NCBI GenBank assembly: GCA_947184155.2
Contig: CAMXCT020006223.1
Coordinates: forward strand, 1,027,501 to 1,091,500
DNA length: 64,000 nt
Reading direction: 5' to 3'
From: Cladocopium goreaui
Taxonomy: Eukaryota; Sar; Dinophyceae; Suessiales; Symbiodiniaceae
The first letter of the stretch is position 1. Each line of letters starts with the position of its first letter. A program made the translations under genes and the position numbers. The notes under the pieces are model-generated. The model searched no databases and was not told the origin of the DNA. It saw nothing but the letters and a program-made list of their open reading frames with translations. This document shows positions 11,087 to 20,718 of the stretch, piece after piece.

Positions 11087-12163
11087 ATAGTTTTTAACTG
11101 TTGAACACGCTGTCCACTACGTTGTTACAGTTTCAGCGGCAGAATTCTTCTACACTGTTTCTCACGCCTGGTCATTCACCATCTCCTGTCAGGTTTACTG
11201 GAGTGTTTTTTGCACGTACGATGCGTTCCACATCAGTAATTCGATAAGATGTTTCTGAGCAAGTGTGTCACTCATGCCGAATTCCGACAAGGTGGTATGA
11301 GCCCTTCGGGGAAAGCCTTTCTAGGCTAACAATTGACAGTAAAACGATCTCTGAATTTACACTTTTGAATTAGTAATTCGTCTAAGTAAAGTGAAACAGC
11401 CGTTCACTTTTCAGGTTTCACTGTCGGTCGAGTGAGTGTTGAAGCTGCTTGCCGCAGTACTGGGCATCGCCTTTTCCATTTTCACCATGTTCTGCATAGC
11501 TGGAAGCCGCGACAACATCCGTTTTTCAATGATGCCCAAGAGAGTACGGAGCTCGACATTTTCACATGACATGTTACCATGTGAAGGCTACAGGACATGC
11601 TTTCCAGGTTTGGCCACTTCCTTTTTTGGTTTCTCGGTGAGGTTGAAATTGTGCACCTAATTCAGGGGTTGAACACGTAAGCCGTCCAGAGGGTTGTGAC
11701 TTGAAAGCCGAGGGCCTTTGAGCCTTATCACGAATTTTGCATGCGTTGTGGATGCATCATGTCATTAACTAGTTCCCCATGGGTCCCTTTTTCATGTGTT
11801 CTTGCGTTCTCCTCTCTCCAGGTAGGTTTGGCCCGTTGCGTGCTGAGGTTGTTGTAGGTTTTCGCCGTGTCAGGTTGGTTCAGGCGCTTCTGTCCTCCCC
11901 CTCCTCCGCTGGTCTTGTTCCGTTTTCCGTCGGCCTCCGCTTTTCTTTTCCCTTGCCTTTCCAGGGTTGCCCGTTCTGGGCTAGGTTTCATGTGTTGGTG
12001 TTTGCTCTTTCCCTCTTCTTTTGCGTTCCCCTCTTTGCGTCCTGGTTAAGTAACTTTCATCTCATTGTCATCTTCACCTCATCTTCATTTCCCTTCCTCT
12101 TCATTTTCATCTCATTGTCGGGACCTTAATGTCCCACCCTCCTGCGGGAGGGTGTGTGTGTGG

Positions 12164-12362
12164 ACCATCTGAAAAGATGTAAAACTTCTAACTTGCTTGA
12201 TGATGTGCTTCAATGGTTTTCCAATTTGACATTGCCTTTTTGGCTTTTTCATTTGATTTTCCAACAAAAGCAGGGGGGCAAGGCCTTCAGTGACTACCTT
12301 GCCCAACGAAGCTATGTCACTGAAGGGGAAGCAACTGGGGACGCCCAGTTGTGTACCTGCAG
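12164..12362 (+). ncRNA. Pseudoknot motif, copy C2
   Basis: Sequence-identical to C1 over the motif; 5' hairpin at 12165-12180, closing CCTGC at 12356-12360. Confidence 0.92.
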
Positions 12363-12550
12363 ATAGTTTTTAACTGTTGAACACGCTGTCCACTACGTTG
12401 TTACAGTTTCAGCGGCAGAATTCTTCTACACTGTTTCTCACGCCTGGTCATTCACCATCTCCTGTCAGGTTTACTGGAGTGTTTTTTGCACGTACGATGC
12501 GTTCCACATCAGTAATTCGATAAGATGTTTCTGAGCAAGTGTGTGTGTGT

Positions 12551-12688
12551 ACCATCTGTATAGATGTAGAACTTCCTAATTAATATGCAGGGGAGTTTGC
12601 AGAGCGTGTGGCACTCATGTCCTACCACACGCAACGAAGCTGTGGACATGAGTGGGAAGGGAAAGGTGGCCGGTTTCCTGTACCTGCA
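12551..12688 (+). ncRNA. Pseudoknot motif, copy D1
   Basis: 5' hairpin at 12553-12566. Closing stem TGCAGG (12586-12591) with CCTGCA (12683-12688). First helix GCGTGTGG (12604-12611) with CCACACGC (12625-12632). Linker AACGAAGCTGT (12633-12643). Second helix CACTCATGTCC (12612-12622) with GGACATGAGTG (12644-12654). 3' hairpin GGGAAA/TTTCC (about 12659-12678), followed by TGTA. Confidence 0.9.
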
Positions 12689-12701
12689 GCTTAATGTATA
12701 T

Positions 12702-14136
12702 GGGAGCCGTCCGTAAATGCAGATAACAAATTTATGAACTGATGCGTTTACTCTGCTTTGCGCGATTGCCAAAAAACCTGCATCGCGATAGGCTGAGCGA
12801 TTGGTTGGCGATTGGTTATACGGCTACGACTACTACTACTACTACTGCTACTACTACTACTGCTACTACTACTACTACTACTATTACTATTACTACTACT
12901 ACTACTACTACTCTACAACTACCACTACCACTACCACTACCACTACTACTACTACTACTACTACTGCTACTGCTGCTACTACTACTACTACTAACTACTA
13001 CTAACTACTACTAACTACTACTAACTACTACTAACTACTACTAACTACTACTAACTACTACTAACTACTACTATAAGTAGCTCCTGCCGATCACTTTAAG
13101 CGGTTCCACCAACAGAAGCGGGTGTACCCCGGACCGGACGTATTCTTGGGAGGAGCGATCCAGGGCCCTGCGCAACTTAATGCATACCCCTAAAGTTAAA
13201 GGAATGCGTCGAAAACAGAACGGCGCTGGTGATCGGTAAGGAGGATGGTAAGATATCCGAAGCTATTACAAGATATATAGTGGCATTATACTGGCAGTCT
13301 CCACTATTACATTTCGAAAGTTCTGCCTTTGCTTTTTTTCCAAATGACAAAGGTCCCACTGAGGGGTCAGAAATCAGTCAGAAACCAGTCAGAAACCGGC
13401 CAAACGCAACCTCTCTCTCTCTCTCTCCCTTGCCTATTCCCTCACACTCCTACCAGAAATCCTACGCCTACTCCTGATCCAAATTTCCACTACCACTACT
13501 GCTACTGCTACTGCTAGTGCTGCTGGTACTACTGTGAGTTTTCCGGACCGATTCCGGACCGCGCAAGCTTATTTTGCTCCCAAGTTTGAAACAATGCGTT
13601 CACGCATGGATCCTTCCTCTCATTACTAGACTTGCTATTACTCACACCCGCTGCTTTTGCACCACCACTACCACTAGTACACCTAGGAATTTCTGCCTTT
13701 GCTTTTAAATCCAATTGACACGAGTCCCGCTGAAGGGTCAGAAACCAGTCAGAAACCCGTCAGAAACCGGCCAAACGCAACCACCTGTTTCCCTCCCTCC
13801 CTCCCTCCCTCTCTCTCTCTCTCTTTCTCTCTTTCCCTCCCTCTTTGCCCTGCTACTAGAACTCCTACTCCTATTCCTACTCCTACTCCTACTCCTACCC
13901 CTACTACTACTACTACTACTAAATTCAGCAGAAAAGCAATGATATTACAAAGAATTAGAATAAAATGTTTGTCACGATTCATTAGATAATACATAACTTA
14001 TATTTTATGTATATGATCTGAATCTGATCAACGAAGAACAAACCCTTCCGCGATTGCTCACTGTGGTACCGCGGTTGCTACGCGATTGGCTGAGCGATTG
14101 AGGGCTGTCCGGGAAAAGGTATTTTGGACAACCCCC
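12702..14136. mobile_element. 1.4-kb insertion with imperfect TIRs inside D1
   Basis: The boundary is shown by comparison with the uninterrupted copy D2. The ends are GGGAGCCGTCC (12702-12712) and GGACAACCCCC (14126-14136), imperfect inverted repeats (8 of 11 positions), flanked by TATAT on both sides. The interior holds ACT trinucleotide arrays (12826-13075 and 13855-13920) and a duplicated block: 13345-13430 is similar to 13713-13795, with GGTCAGAAACCAGTCAGAAA in both. No transposase ORF. A non-autonomous DNA transposon is the simplest reading. Confidence 0.6.
12826..13075. repeat. (ACT)n trinucleotide array
   Basis: Runs of actact with gct and cac variants, then nine or so ACTACTA heptamers (ctaactacta). 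Long Tyr-, Thr- or Leu-rich frames across it are artefacts. Confidence 0.95.
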
Positions 14137-14360
14137 ATATATATATATATAAGTCCCGCCCCTCGGCGCATATAAGTCGCAGCTGAGGGGGACTTATGTT
14201 TTATCGCTGTTGTTTTATATGGTCAACGTCTACTGTGATCTTTATTATATATATATTACGTATGTAGTTTCATTATATCATTTGATTGCTGGTGTCTTTG
14301 CACGTAAGATGCATTCCAGAACAAAAAATCGCAATGACAGTTCTGATCAAGTGTGTGTGA

Positions 14361-14502
14361 AACATTGCAATAGATGTAAAGCCTGTACCTTGATTTTTCT
14401 TAGTTGCGGGGGGCTGCAGGGAATGTCATAGTTCTGCAGCCAACGAAGACGGCTATGACATTCTGTGATATCGATCCGGGACGCTGGATCGACGTACCTG
14501 CA
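14361..14502 (+). ncRNA. Pseudoknot motif, copy E1
   Basis: Weak 5' hairpin (14362-14377). First helix GGCTGCAG (14412-14419) with CTGCAGCC (14434-14441). Linker AACGAAGACGG (14442-14452). Second helix GAATGTCATAG (14421-14431) with CTATGACATTC (14453-14463). TGTGATA, then 3' hairpin TCGATCC/GGATCGA (14471-14492), then CGTACCTGCA. Confidence 0.9.
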
Positions 14503-15810
14503 TCAATTTTCATGTCAAATTTCTGTGATGGGCAGTGGCTAACCCAAGAACCACCTCGCTGTTTTTCAACAAACATGTCACAGAGGTTTCAATCTCTTTT
14601 TTCATTCTTGCACAGTTGGCGCAATCTGAGACTGCGGTAAACTTCATGTCTAATTTATTTTCCGATATCTGAAATCAAGCTTCACTTAGGCTTTGGCAAC
14701 TTACACTGGCTATGGCGATGGTAACTCCGACAACTTATTTGGCATCTAGTTAGAACTCGAAAGAGAAGGGTCAGCTCCCAACCCCAATTTCTTCTCTGAT
14801 CAGGATTTAATGGAATGTGTGTTGCACGTCCGATGCATTCCACATCACAATTCGATAAGACAAGTCTGAGCAAGTGTGTGACTCATGTCGGATTCGGCAG
14901 GATGACATGAGTCCTTCGGGGAATACCTTTCTAGGTAGGAAATGGGAACCGCCGATCTAACTCTGAATTTACCATTTTCAACCTGGGAATTCGTCCAAGT
15001 AAAGTGGAACAGTTGACCTTTTTTACTCTTCACCCTGTCGTTTGTCGTTGGTTGAACAACTGGCCGCAGTACCGGGCTTCACCTTCTTTCGCTTTTCACC
15101 CTGTCGTTTGTCGCTGGTTGAACAACTGGCCGCAGTACCGGGCTTCAATTCCTTTTGTCAGCCGTGTAAAGTGTAAACCTCCCTTTTCTTCGACGTTGCT
15201 CGAGAGACAGACTGCTGTCATGGCAACATGTTGACGGTCTCAGGCAGGTAATTACATGCCTTCAAGTATGATGACTTTTTTCCTTTTCATTTTTTGGTCC
15301 TTTGTGATGTTCAAGTGTGCACCTAATTCAGCTGGGGATTGCTGACAGCCATTCATAGGGTTGAAATGATTACCCAGGGCCTTGAGCCTTATCACGATCC
15401 TTGCATGAGCATGTGGATGCATCATTTTCATTAACTAGTTCCCCATTGGTCCCCTATCTCATGCATGCTCCCTCTCTAGGTCAGGTTTGGCTCCTTCGCG
15501 TGCCGAGGTAGGTTTGGCTCTCGCCTTGTAGGTTGTGTCAGGCACTTCCGTCCTCCCCCTCCTCTGGTCGGTGTTTGGCCTGTCGTCGGTCCGCTCGCGC
15601 TTTTCCCTTGCCTTTTCAGGGTTTGGCCGCTCTGGGCTAGGCGTGTTGGTGTTGGTGTTTTTCCTTTTTGCCTTTCCCCTTTTACGTTCCCCGTCTCGTG
15701 TCCCGGTTAAGTAGTTTGTTATCTCATCTCCATCTCCCTTTCTTCTCCACCTTCATCTCATTTGTCGGAGCCTGAAATGCCCCGCTGCTGCGTGGCGTGT
15801 GTGTGTGTGA

Positions 15811-15952
15811 AACATTGCAATAGATGTAAAACCTGTACCTTGATTTTTCTTAGTTGCGGGGGGCTGCAGGGAATGTCATAGTTCTGCAGCCAACGAAGAC
15901 GGCTATGACATTCTGTGATATCGATCCGGGACGCTGGATCGACGTACCTGCA
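15811..15952 (+). ncRNA. Pseudoknot motif, copy E2
   Basis: As E1; the motif is the same in sequence, with CCTGCA at 15947-15952. Confidence 0.9.
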
Positions 15953-16214
15953 TCAATTTTCATGTCAAATTTCTGTGATGGGCAGTGGCTAAACCAAGAA
16001 CCACCTCGCTGTTTTTCAACAAACATGTCACAGAGGTTTCAATCTCTTTTTTCATTCTCGCACAGTTGGCGCAATCTGAGACTGCGGTAAACTTCATGTC
16101 TAATTTATTTTCCGATATCTGAAATCAAGCTTCACTTAGGCTTTGGCAACTTACACTGGCTATGGCGATGGTAACCCTGACAACTTATTTGGCATCTATT
16201 TAGAACTCGAAAGG

Positions 16215-16315
16215 CAAAGGTCGGTGCAAGCAGCCCATCCATTCTTGCACCAATGAAGACACTGGATGTGTGCTGGTGAAATCACTTTGGGGTGTCGAGC
16301 TGACGTACCTGCGAA
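16215..16315 (+). ncRNA. Degenerate pseudoknot motif H
   Basis: First helix GGTGCAAG (16223-16230) with CTTGCACC (16244-16251). Linker AATGAAGACA. A short second helix CATCCA (16236-16241) with TGGATG (16263-16268). Then GACGTACCTGC (to about 16312). The closing stem partner is unclear and the 3' hairpin is poor. It is fused onto the truncated end of E2. Confidence 0.55.
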
Positions 16316-16609
16316 GAAACCGTTGATTTCAAGTACTAGAGCCTCTTGATGGTATGCAAGATTTCTGGGTCTAAGACCCTTCAAGCTTTGCGCTGATGTG
16401 GCAGTGAGCAGCAGCGCGATCCTCGAAACTGTTAATCTGACAGATGTCTTGGATAACTGATCTGTCCAGGTAAACCAGTCAAGGGAGACCCGTGGGATGA
16501 GATCCAAACATCAGCAACATTGACAAAAGATAGCAGTGATGCATAAGTCCAGAGCTTGAAACTTGTCTGTGCTGACTGTTCAAGTGTGTAAGTGTGTGTG
16601 TATGTGTAT

Positions 16610-16986
16610 GTATGTATGTGTCTGTGTACCACCTGTATTATAGATGTAAAACTTCCTAATTAATATGCAGGGGAGTTTGCGGAGCGTGTGGCACTCATGT
16701 CCTACCACACGCAACGAAGCTGTGGACATGAGTGGGAAGGGAAAGGTGGCCGGTTTCCTGTACCTGCAGCTTAATGTAAATATAAGTCCCGCCCCTCGGC
16801 GCATATAAGTCGCAGCTGAGGGGGACTTATATTTTATCGCTGTTGTTTTATATGGTCAACGTCTACTGTGATCTTTATTATATATATATATTACGTATGT
16901 AGTTTCATTATATCATTTGATTGCTGGTGTCTTTGCACGTAAGATGCATTCCACAACAAAAATTCGCAATGACAGTTCTGATCAAG
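16610..16986 (+). mobile_element. Direct repeat D2 (uninterrupted copy)
   Basis: Full-length counterpart of D1, ending GTTCTGATCAAG. It is followed by an interior start (TGTGTGACTCATG ... CCTTCGGGGAATACC) that breaks off after about 55 bp, where element F begins in a TG tract. This suggests that F inserted into the interior of the D2 element. Confidence 0.65.
16628..16768 (+). ncRNA. Pseudoknot motif, copy D2
   Basis: As D1, with small differences in the 5' hairpin (ACCACCTGTATTATAGATGT). All helices of the pseudoknot are retained; closing CCTGCA at 16763-16768. Confidence 0.88.
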
Positions 16987-17054
16987 TGTGTGACTCATGC
17001 TGGATTCGTCATGGTGGCATGAACCCTTCGGGGAATACCTTGTGTGTGTGTGTG

Positions 17055-17204
17055 CACCGTTATAGCAAACGGTTCAATTTTTGTCCATCGTGCATGTGTA
17101 ATCTTGATGAAACAGGGGGACCATCCATGTGCTGTGTGCGATGGTCCAACGAAGCGGCCACAGTACATGCGGATATCACGGCTGATCACCGTGACGTATC
17201 TGCC
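17055..17204 (+). ncRNA. Pseudoknot motif, copy F1
   Basis: 5' hairpin ACCGTT/AACGGT (17056-17073), a compensatory replacement of ACATCT/AGATGT. First helix GGACCATC (17118-17125) with GATGGTCC (17140-17147). Linker AACGAAGCGGC (17148-17158). Second helix CATGTGCTGTG (17126-17136) with CACAGTACATG (17159-17169; one G-U). GGATA, then hairpin TCACGG/CCGTGA (17176-17194), then CGTATCTGCC. The closing pair becomes CAGG/TCTG, with a G-U. Confidence 0.9.
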
Positions 17205-18177
17205 TTCGATTGAAATGTATTAAACGGTTGAACAAGCTGTTCTAGTCAGGCTGTTTAGGTACTTCTCGACAGTTTGAAATTTTGATTTTCCAGAAGTCAC
17301 CGCTTCGAATGTGACGTTCTCAACCTGCTTGCGATGACAGGTAACTCAGGACATTAGGCGACGACGGTGACATCCTTCACAATTTCCACTCACCATTACC
17401 CCACTGTGTGTCATGGGTGTTGGACCTGACTTGGTCGCACCGTCGGTTGGTTTCGACCAATCAGAAAGTCATGAGAGGGCATTTTCCCGTATTCAGAGTG
17501 GAGACTGAATCTCCGAAGCTGTATGCACCCAGAGTGCATTTCAAGTGTCATATGACGAAGTCAAGATTTTACACAGTAAAATCAAATCGAAGCAGCCATA
17601 AGGCGAAGAAGCCATAAGGCAGAAGTTCGTCCAATTCGGACAAAGAAGACATAAGTCGAAGTTCCAAACACTACGAGTGCAGCGAACCTTCTATGTGGTC
17701 GGAGTCTCAATGGCATTGTCACTACTTTCTCACTTCACTCGTCATCGTCATTAGGTTCTTTTTAGGCCATGTATTCATTCTCTTAGGCAGGCTCCTTAGG
17801 TCAGATTCACTAGGTCAAAAACTAGGTGCTTTGCAGCTTGCCCCATTACGTATTTTCGGGGTCATTGGCGACTTCAGAGCAAGCAGTTTCGAGAATTCAA
17901 ACTGTCTCATTTTCGGGATTTGGTAAAAAAAAAATACTTCAGAACTCATTCTTCCACGTCGGGACCCAAGTTTTTCGTCTCTTTGGTGTCAGGATGCAAG
18001 AGATATAGAACATGGTCTAATGTTTTGTCTCTCACATCACTACTCATTGTCATCAGGTTCTTTTCAGGCCAGCTATTCTTTTTTTAAGGTAGGCTCCTTA
18101 GGTTAGATTTGTTAGGTACAAATTGGTGATCCGTGGTATGCCCCATATCGGGGCCATTGTGTGTGTGTGTGCGTGTA

Positions 18178-18326
18178 CACCGTTATAGCAAACGGTTCAA
18201 GTTTTGTCCATCGTGCATGTGTAATCTTGATGAAACAGGGGGACCATCCATGTGCTGTGTGCGATGGTCCAACGAAGCGGCCACAGTACATGCGGATATC
18301 ACGGCTGATCACCGTGACGTATCTGC
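18178..18326 (+). ncRNA. Pseudoknot motif, copy F2
   Basis: Near-identical to F1; 5' hairpin at 18179-18196. Confidence 0.9.
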
Positions 18327-18528
18327 CTTCGATTGAAATGTATTAAACGGTTGAACAAGCTGTTCTAGTCAGGCTGTTTAGGTACTTTTCGACAGTTTGA
18401 AATTTTGATTTCCCAGAAGTCACCGCTTCGAATGTGACGTTCTCAACCTGCTTGCGATGACAGGTAACTCAGGACATTAGGCGACGACGGTGACATCCTT
18501 CACAATTTCCACTCACCATTACCCCACT

Positions 18529-19129
18529 GTCTGTGTTTGTGTGTGTGTGTGTGGTTGTCAATGGTTCCAGCCCAATGAAGAGGTTGCATTTGACATTCAT
18601 ATCCGGTGTGCATGCGAACCAAATTGGACAACATGTTTTTTCAGCTGTGCAGTGTTTCTGCATTGTAGTGAGATGCGAGTCCAATTCGGAGTTCTAATTC
18701 AGTTCTTGATCAGAACGCCACCATCAGTTGTATGTGTGCATGCCAACTACCCTACATTCTGGATGACCTAGATCAGGAGTTCCTAAGGAGTGTACAAGGA
18801 AGCAAAAATTGGTCCAGTTACCCCCAAACTGCTGCTGTGTGTGTCTGTGTGCCTTTGGGGTCACTGCAATCCGCAAAGCATGTTTTTCTTTGTTTTTTTG
18901 ACAACTGCGCAGCTTCTATAAGTATACACGCGTGGAACACTTAGGACACTGTAGGTTATCCAGTGCGAATGCATATTACGTTTTTCAAGGTGATAAGAGA
19001 ATGGAGGGGATTCACTACCATGCCAAAGTCTTGCACGATTTTGCAATACCTTGTCAGTTCCGAAATGTGCGATCTGCAGTGCTCAAAATGTCTTCATGAT
19101 ACTGCAAGACGCTGCATAATTCAATTTTG
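18529..19129. other. No recognisable gene
   Basis: GT-rich start (18530-18560), another TGTGTGTCTGTGTG tract near 18836, otherwise unique sequence. CAGCCCAATGAAGAGG near 18567 faintly resembles the linker of the pseudoknot motif, but no helices can be paired. Confidence 0.4.
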
Positions 19130-19540
19130 TTCTTGGGCTGCATTCGACCCAAGGGCATTGCCAAAAGGGTTTGTCAGCCAGTCCTTTTTTTCTCACCGTT
19201 TGTGTTTTTGAACAAGTGATTGCAAACTATTCTTGCATTTTTTTCGTAAGGTGAGGCCCAGGTTATTTTAATGACACCCCTTTGTACGTTGTTTCAACCT
19301 TGTTCTGTCATTGCTTGCACCCCAGTGGAGTAGACAGCACCTGCTGCCATGCGTATTGACACAGCAACGGCGCAGTTTCCCAGCAGCTCAGGGATGACAT
19401 GTGCATAGCATGTAGAAGCAGCTGTGGCAGTACCAGATGAAGTTAACACAAACATATTAGCACTGGTGCAGGCAAGTCTTGGGCAGGACTTAGCATGGCT
19501 ACTTGATTCCCTTCGGCGAAACTCGCCCAGGGCCATTAGG
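19130..19540 (+). repeat. Dispersed repeat, copy 2 (right of array)
   Basis: Counterpart of 7040-7490. Together the two copies bracket the whole pseudoknot-element array in direct orientation. They could be the ends of an older, larger element, or a duplication that predates the array. Confidence 0.55.
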
Positions 19541-20651
19541 TTGTGATGTTGATGTGTGATCCCAACCGCTAAAAACTCTGGAGTTTTGAGCACTTGAGGG
19601 TGATTACGAGGTTCTACATTTCAATATGGTTACCTGACATGAAATGACACCTGTATTCGTTTGCGCCGGCATTGTGCAGCTCGAGGCTTGTTGGCGCCGG
19701 CGGCGGTTGCCCAGTGTTTGGGAAATGGCACTCATCCGTCGCTGCGCAAAAACCTTGCTACTTAGATGCTCCAGAATATGTTCGGCCGGTGGATTTTGGG
19801 CAGGGTTGCTTTCTATCCTGTTTCAAGATGTTTCAAGCGGGCCCCAAGATTTCCGGCGCATCTTAACCCTCCCTTGTCTAGGAGCCTGGCAAAATGATTA
19901 GTTGTGAATGTTTGCTACCCAAGACAAACACCCTCAAAGTCAAAGCGCCGAAATGCAAACACTTTGAGTTTTCACATCCATGACCATATTGGGTTGGGTG
20001 TATAGCAGATCCCAACTTCCAGCTGACAAGATGATCCAATAAATCGCATCATCCCGATTTTTCTGGCAAAAAGTGGCCGTAACGCCAGCATGATTGGATT
20101 TAGACCCATCATGGCGCATAAGCTTGGGGCTTTGCCTGTGTTCTGCATTGTTGTGACCAGGGTTAGACACTTGGCCAATATCTTCAACCCAAGCTCCACA
20201 GCTCCACCGAAGGTGAATCCCGAGACTGGCGAGTCCTATCCTCTGCTACTGGGACAGGAAATGACAGGAACGTTTGGATCAGCGGATTTCAGTGCAGTAT
20301 CCGCTTGATGCTGGAGATGTTTTCTTTTTTCTATTTTTATTTTAACTATGGGTGTCGCTAGACCTTCTCGACGGGGGCATGGAAAGCACGGAAAACATGG
20401 AAGCGAAACGGATTGTAAGGCAACACTATAGGCACCTTTTCTGATCTTTTCTAAGTCAAAAGTGGAGCAAGCCCAGTTGCCCGTGTTGGGATCAACTAGG
20501 TTCTGATCTACTCTTGACTTGCGAACACCATCCACCTCACTTGACATATCCATCATATCCATGTCATATCCTGATATGGTGTTCCACATTGATTTGGTTG
20601 CTGCATGTTGCTGCCATGGTTTCTACTGTCAACCAGCTGGGAGCATTTAAG
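19541..20651 (+). other. No confident gene
   Basis: One + stretch near 20215-20300 has protein-like composition (NPETGESYPLLLGQEMTGTF), but no family is recognised. Possibly upstream, undefined exons of the receptor-like gene that starts at 20652. Confidence 0.3.
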
Positions 20652-20718
20652 GGGCATCACGGTTCCAGCATGGGCTGCTTCCTACGCCACAAGCTACATG
20701 GCTGGCATCTTGATCCAG
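20652..20718 (+). CDS. Receptor-like gene: ligand-binding domain exon 1
   Basis: Encodes GITVPAWAASYATSYMAGIL followed by IQ, which joins in frame to the exon at 20964 (IQ then DLLGINVTYSIVTG). This pattern matches the start of a type 2 periplasmic-binding-protein fold (OpuAC/glycine-betaine-binding-like), as found at the N-terminus of large dinoflagellate surface proteins. The acceptor TTTAAG (ending 20651) is a best guess. A signal-peptide exon should lie upstream but was not identified. The donor is GC (CAG|GC at 20719). The downstream parts of the same gene run to about 53 kb. Confidence 0.6.

Larger units (their letters stand above)
10875..12539 (+). mobile_element. Pseudoknot-bearing direct-repeat element C
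   Basis: Direct repeats C1 (10875-11263) and C2 (12153-12539) flank an interior of about 0.89 kb. C1 directly follows B2 at a TGTG junction. The repeats end in ATTCGATAAGATG and CTGAGCAAG. The interior begins with a stem (CTCATG ... CATGAG-like) and CCTTCGGGGAA, and ends in the hairpin CCCTCCTGCGGGAGGG directly before the TG tract of C2. Non-coding. Confidence 0.7.
12540..14351 (+). mobile_element. Direct repeat D1, split by an insertion
   Basis: D1 directly follows C2. Its first part (12540-12701) carries the RNA motif. Its tail resumes at about 14137 and runs to 14351 (AAGTCCCGCCCCTC to GATCAAG). The intact version is D2 (about 16610-16986), in which CAGCTTAATGTAAATATAAGTCCC is continuous across the join. 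E1 begins directly after the D1 tail. Confidence 0.75.
14352..16212 (+). mobile_element. Pseudoknot-bearing direct-repeat element E
   Basis: Direct repeats E1 (14352-14874) and E2 (15798-16212, 3'-truncated) flank an interior of about 0.92 kb. E1 follows the D1 tail directly. E1 ends in GATGCATTCCACATCA and TCTGAGCAAG. The interior begins GACTCATG ... ATGAGTCCTTCGGGGAATACC, homologous to C. It includes a tandem duplication of about 61 bp (15044-15145: CACCCTGTCGTTTGTCG twice). E2 loses similarity at about 16213, where motif H begins. Confidence 0.65.
17042..18528 (+). mobile_element. Pseudoknot-bearing direct-repeat element F
   Basis: Direct repeats F1 (17042-17406) and F2 (18158-18528) flank an interior of about 0.75 kb. 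The repeats end ACCCCACTG followed by TGTG or TCTGTG. The interior differs from that of A to E and contains its own partial duplication: TAGGCAGGCTCCTTAGGT near 17782 and AAGGTAGGCTCCTTAGGT near 18086. A short hairpin CCCCATATCGGGG precedes F2. Confidence 0.7.

Noticed and set aside
7975-18326. Hammerhead, HDV-like or group I ribozyme
   Set aside because: No CUGAUGA...GAAA core for a hammerhead; strand order (closing stem, a, b, a', b', hairpin, closing stem) lacks the P3/P4 arrangement of HDV; no group I P4-P6 domain. Left as an unrecognised motif.
7975-18326. Pseudoknot elements as ordinary introners
   Set aside because: The elements start and end in TG tracts rather than at AG|GT sites, they do not lie in a recognisable reading frame, and paired direct repeats with an interior are not an introner feature. 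Not excluded for solo copies G and I.
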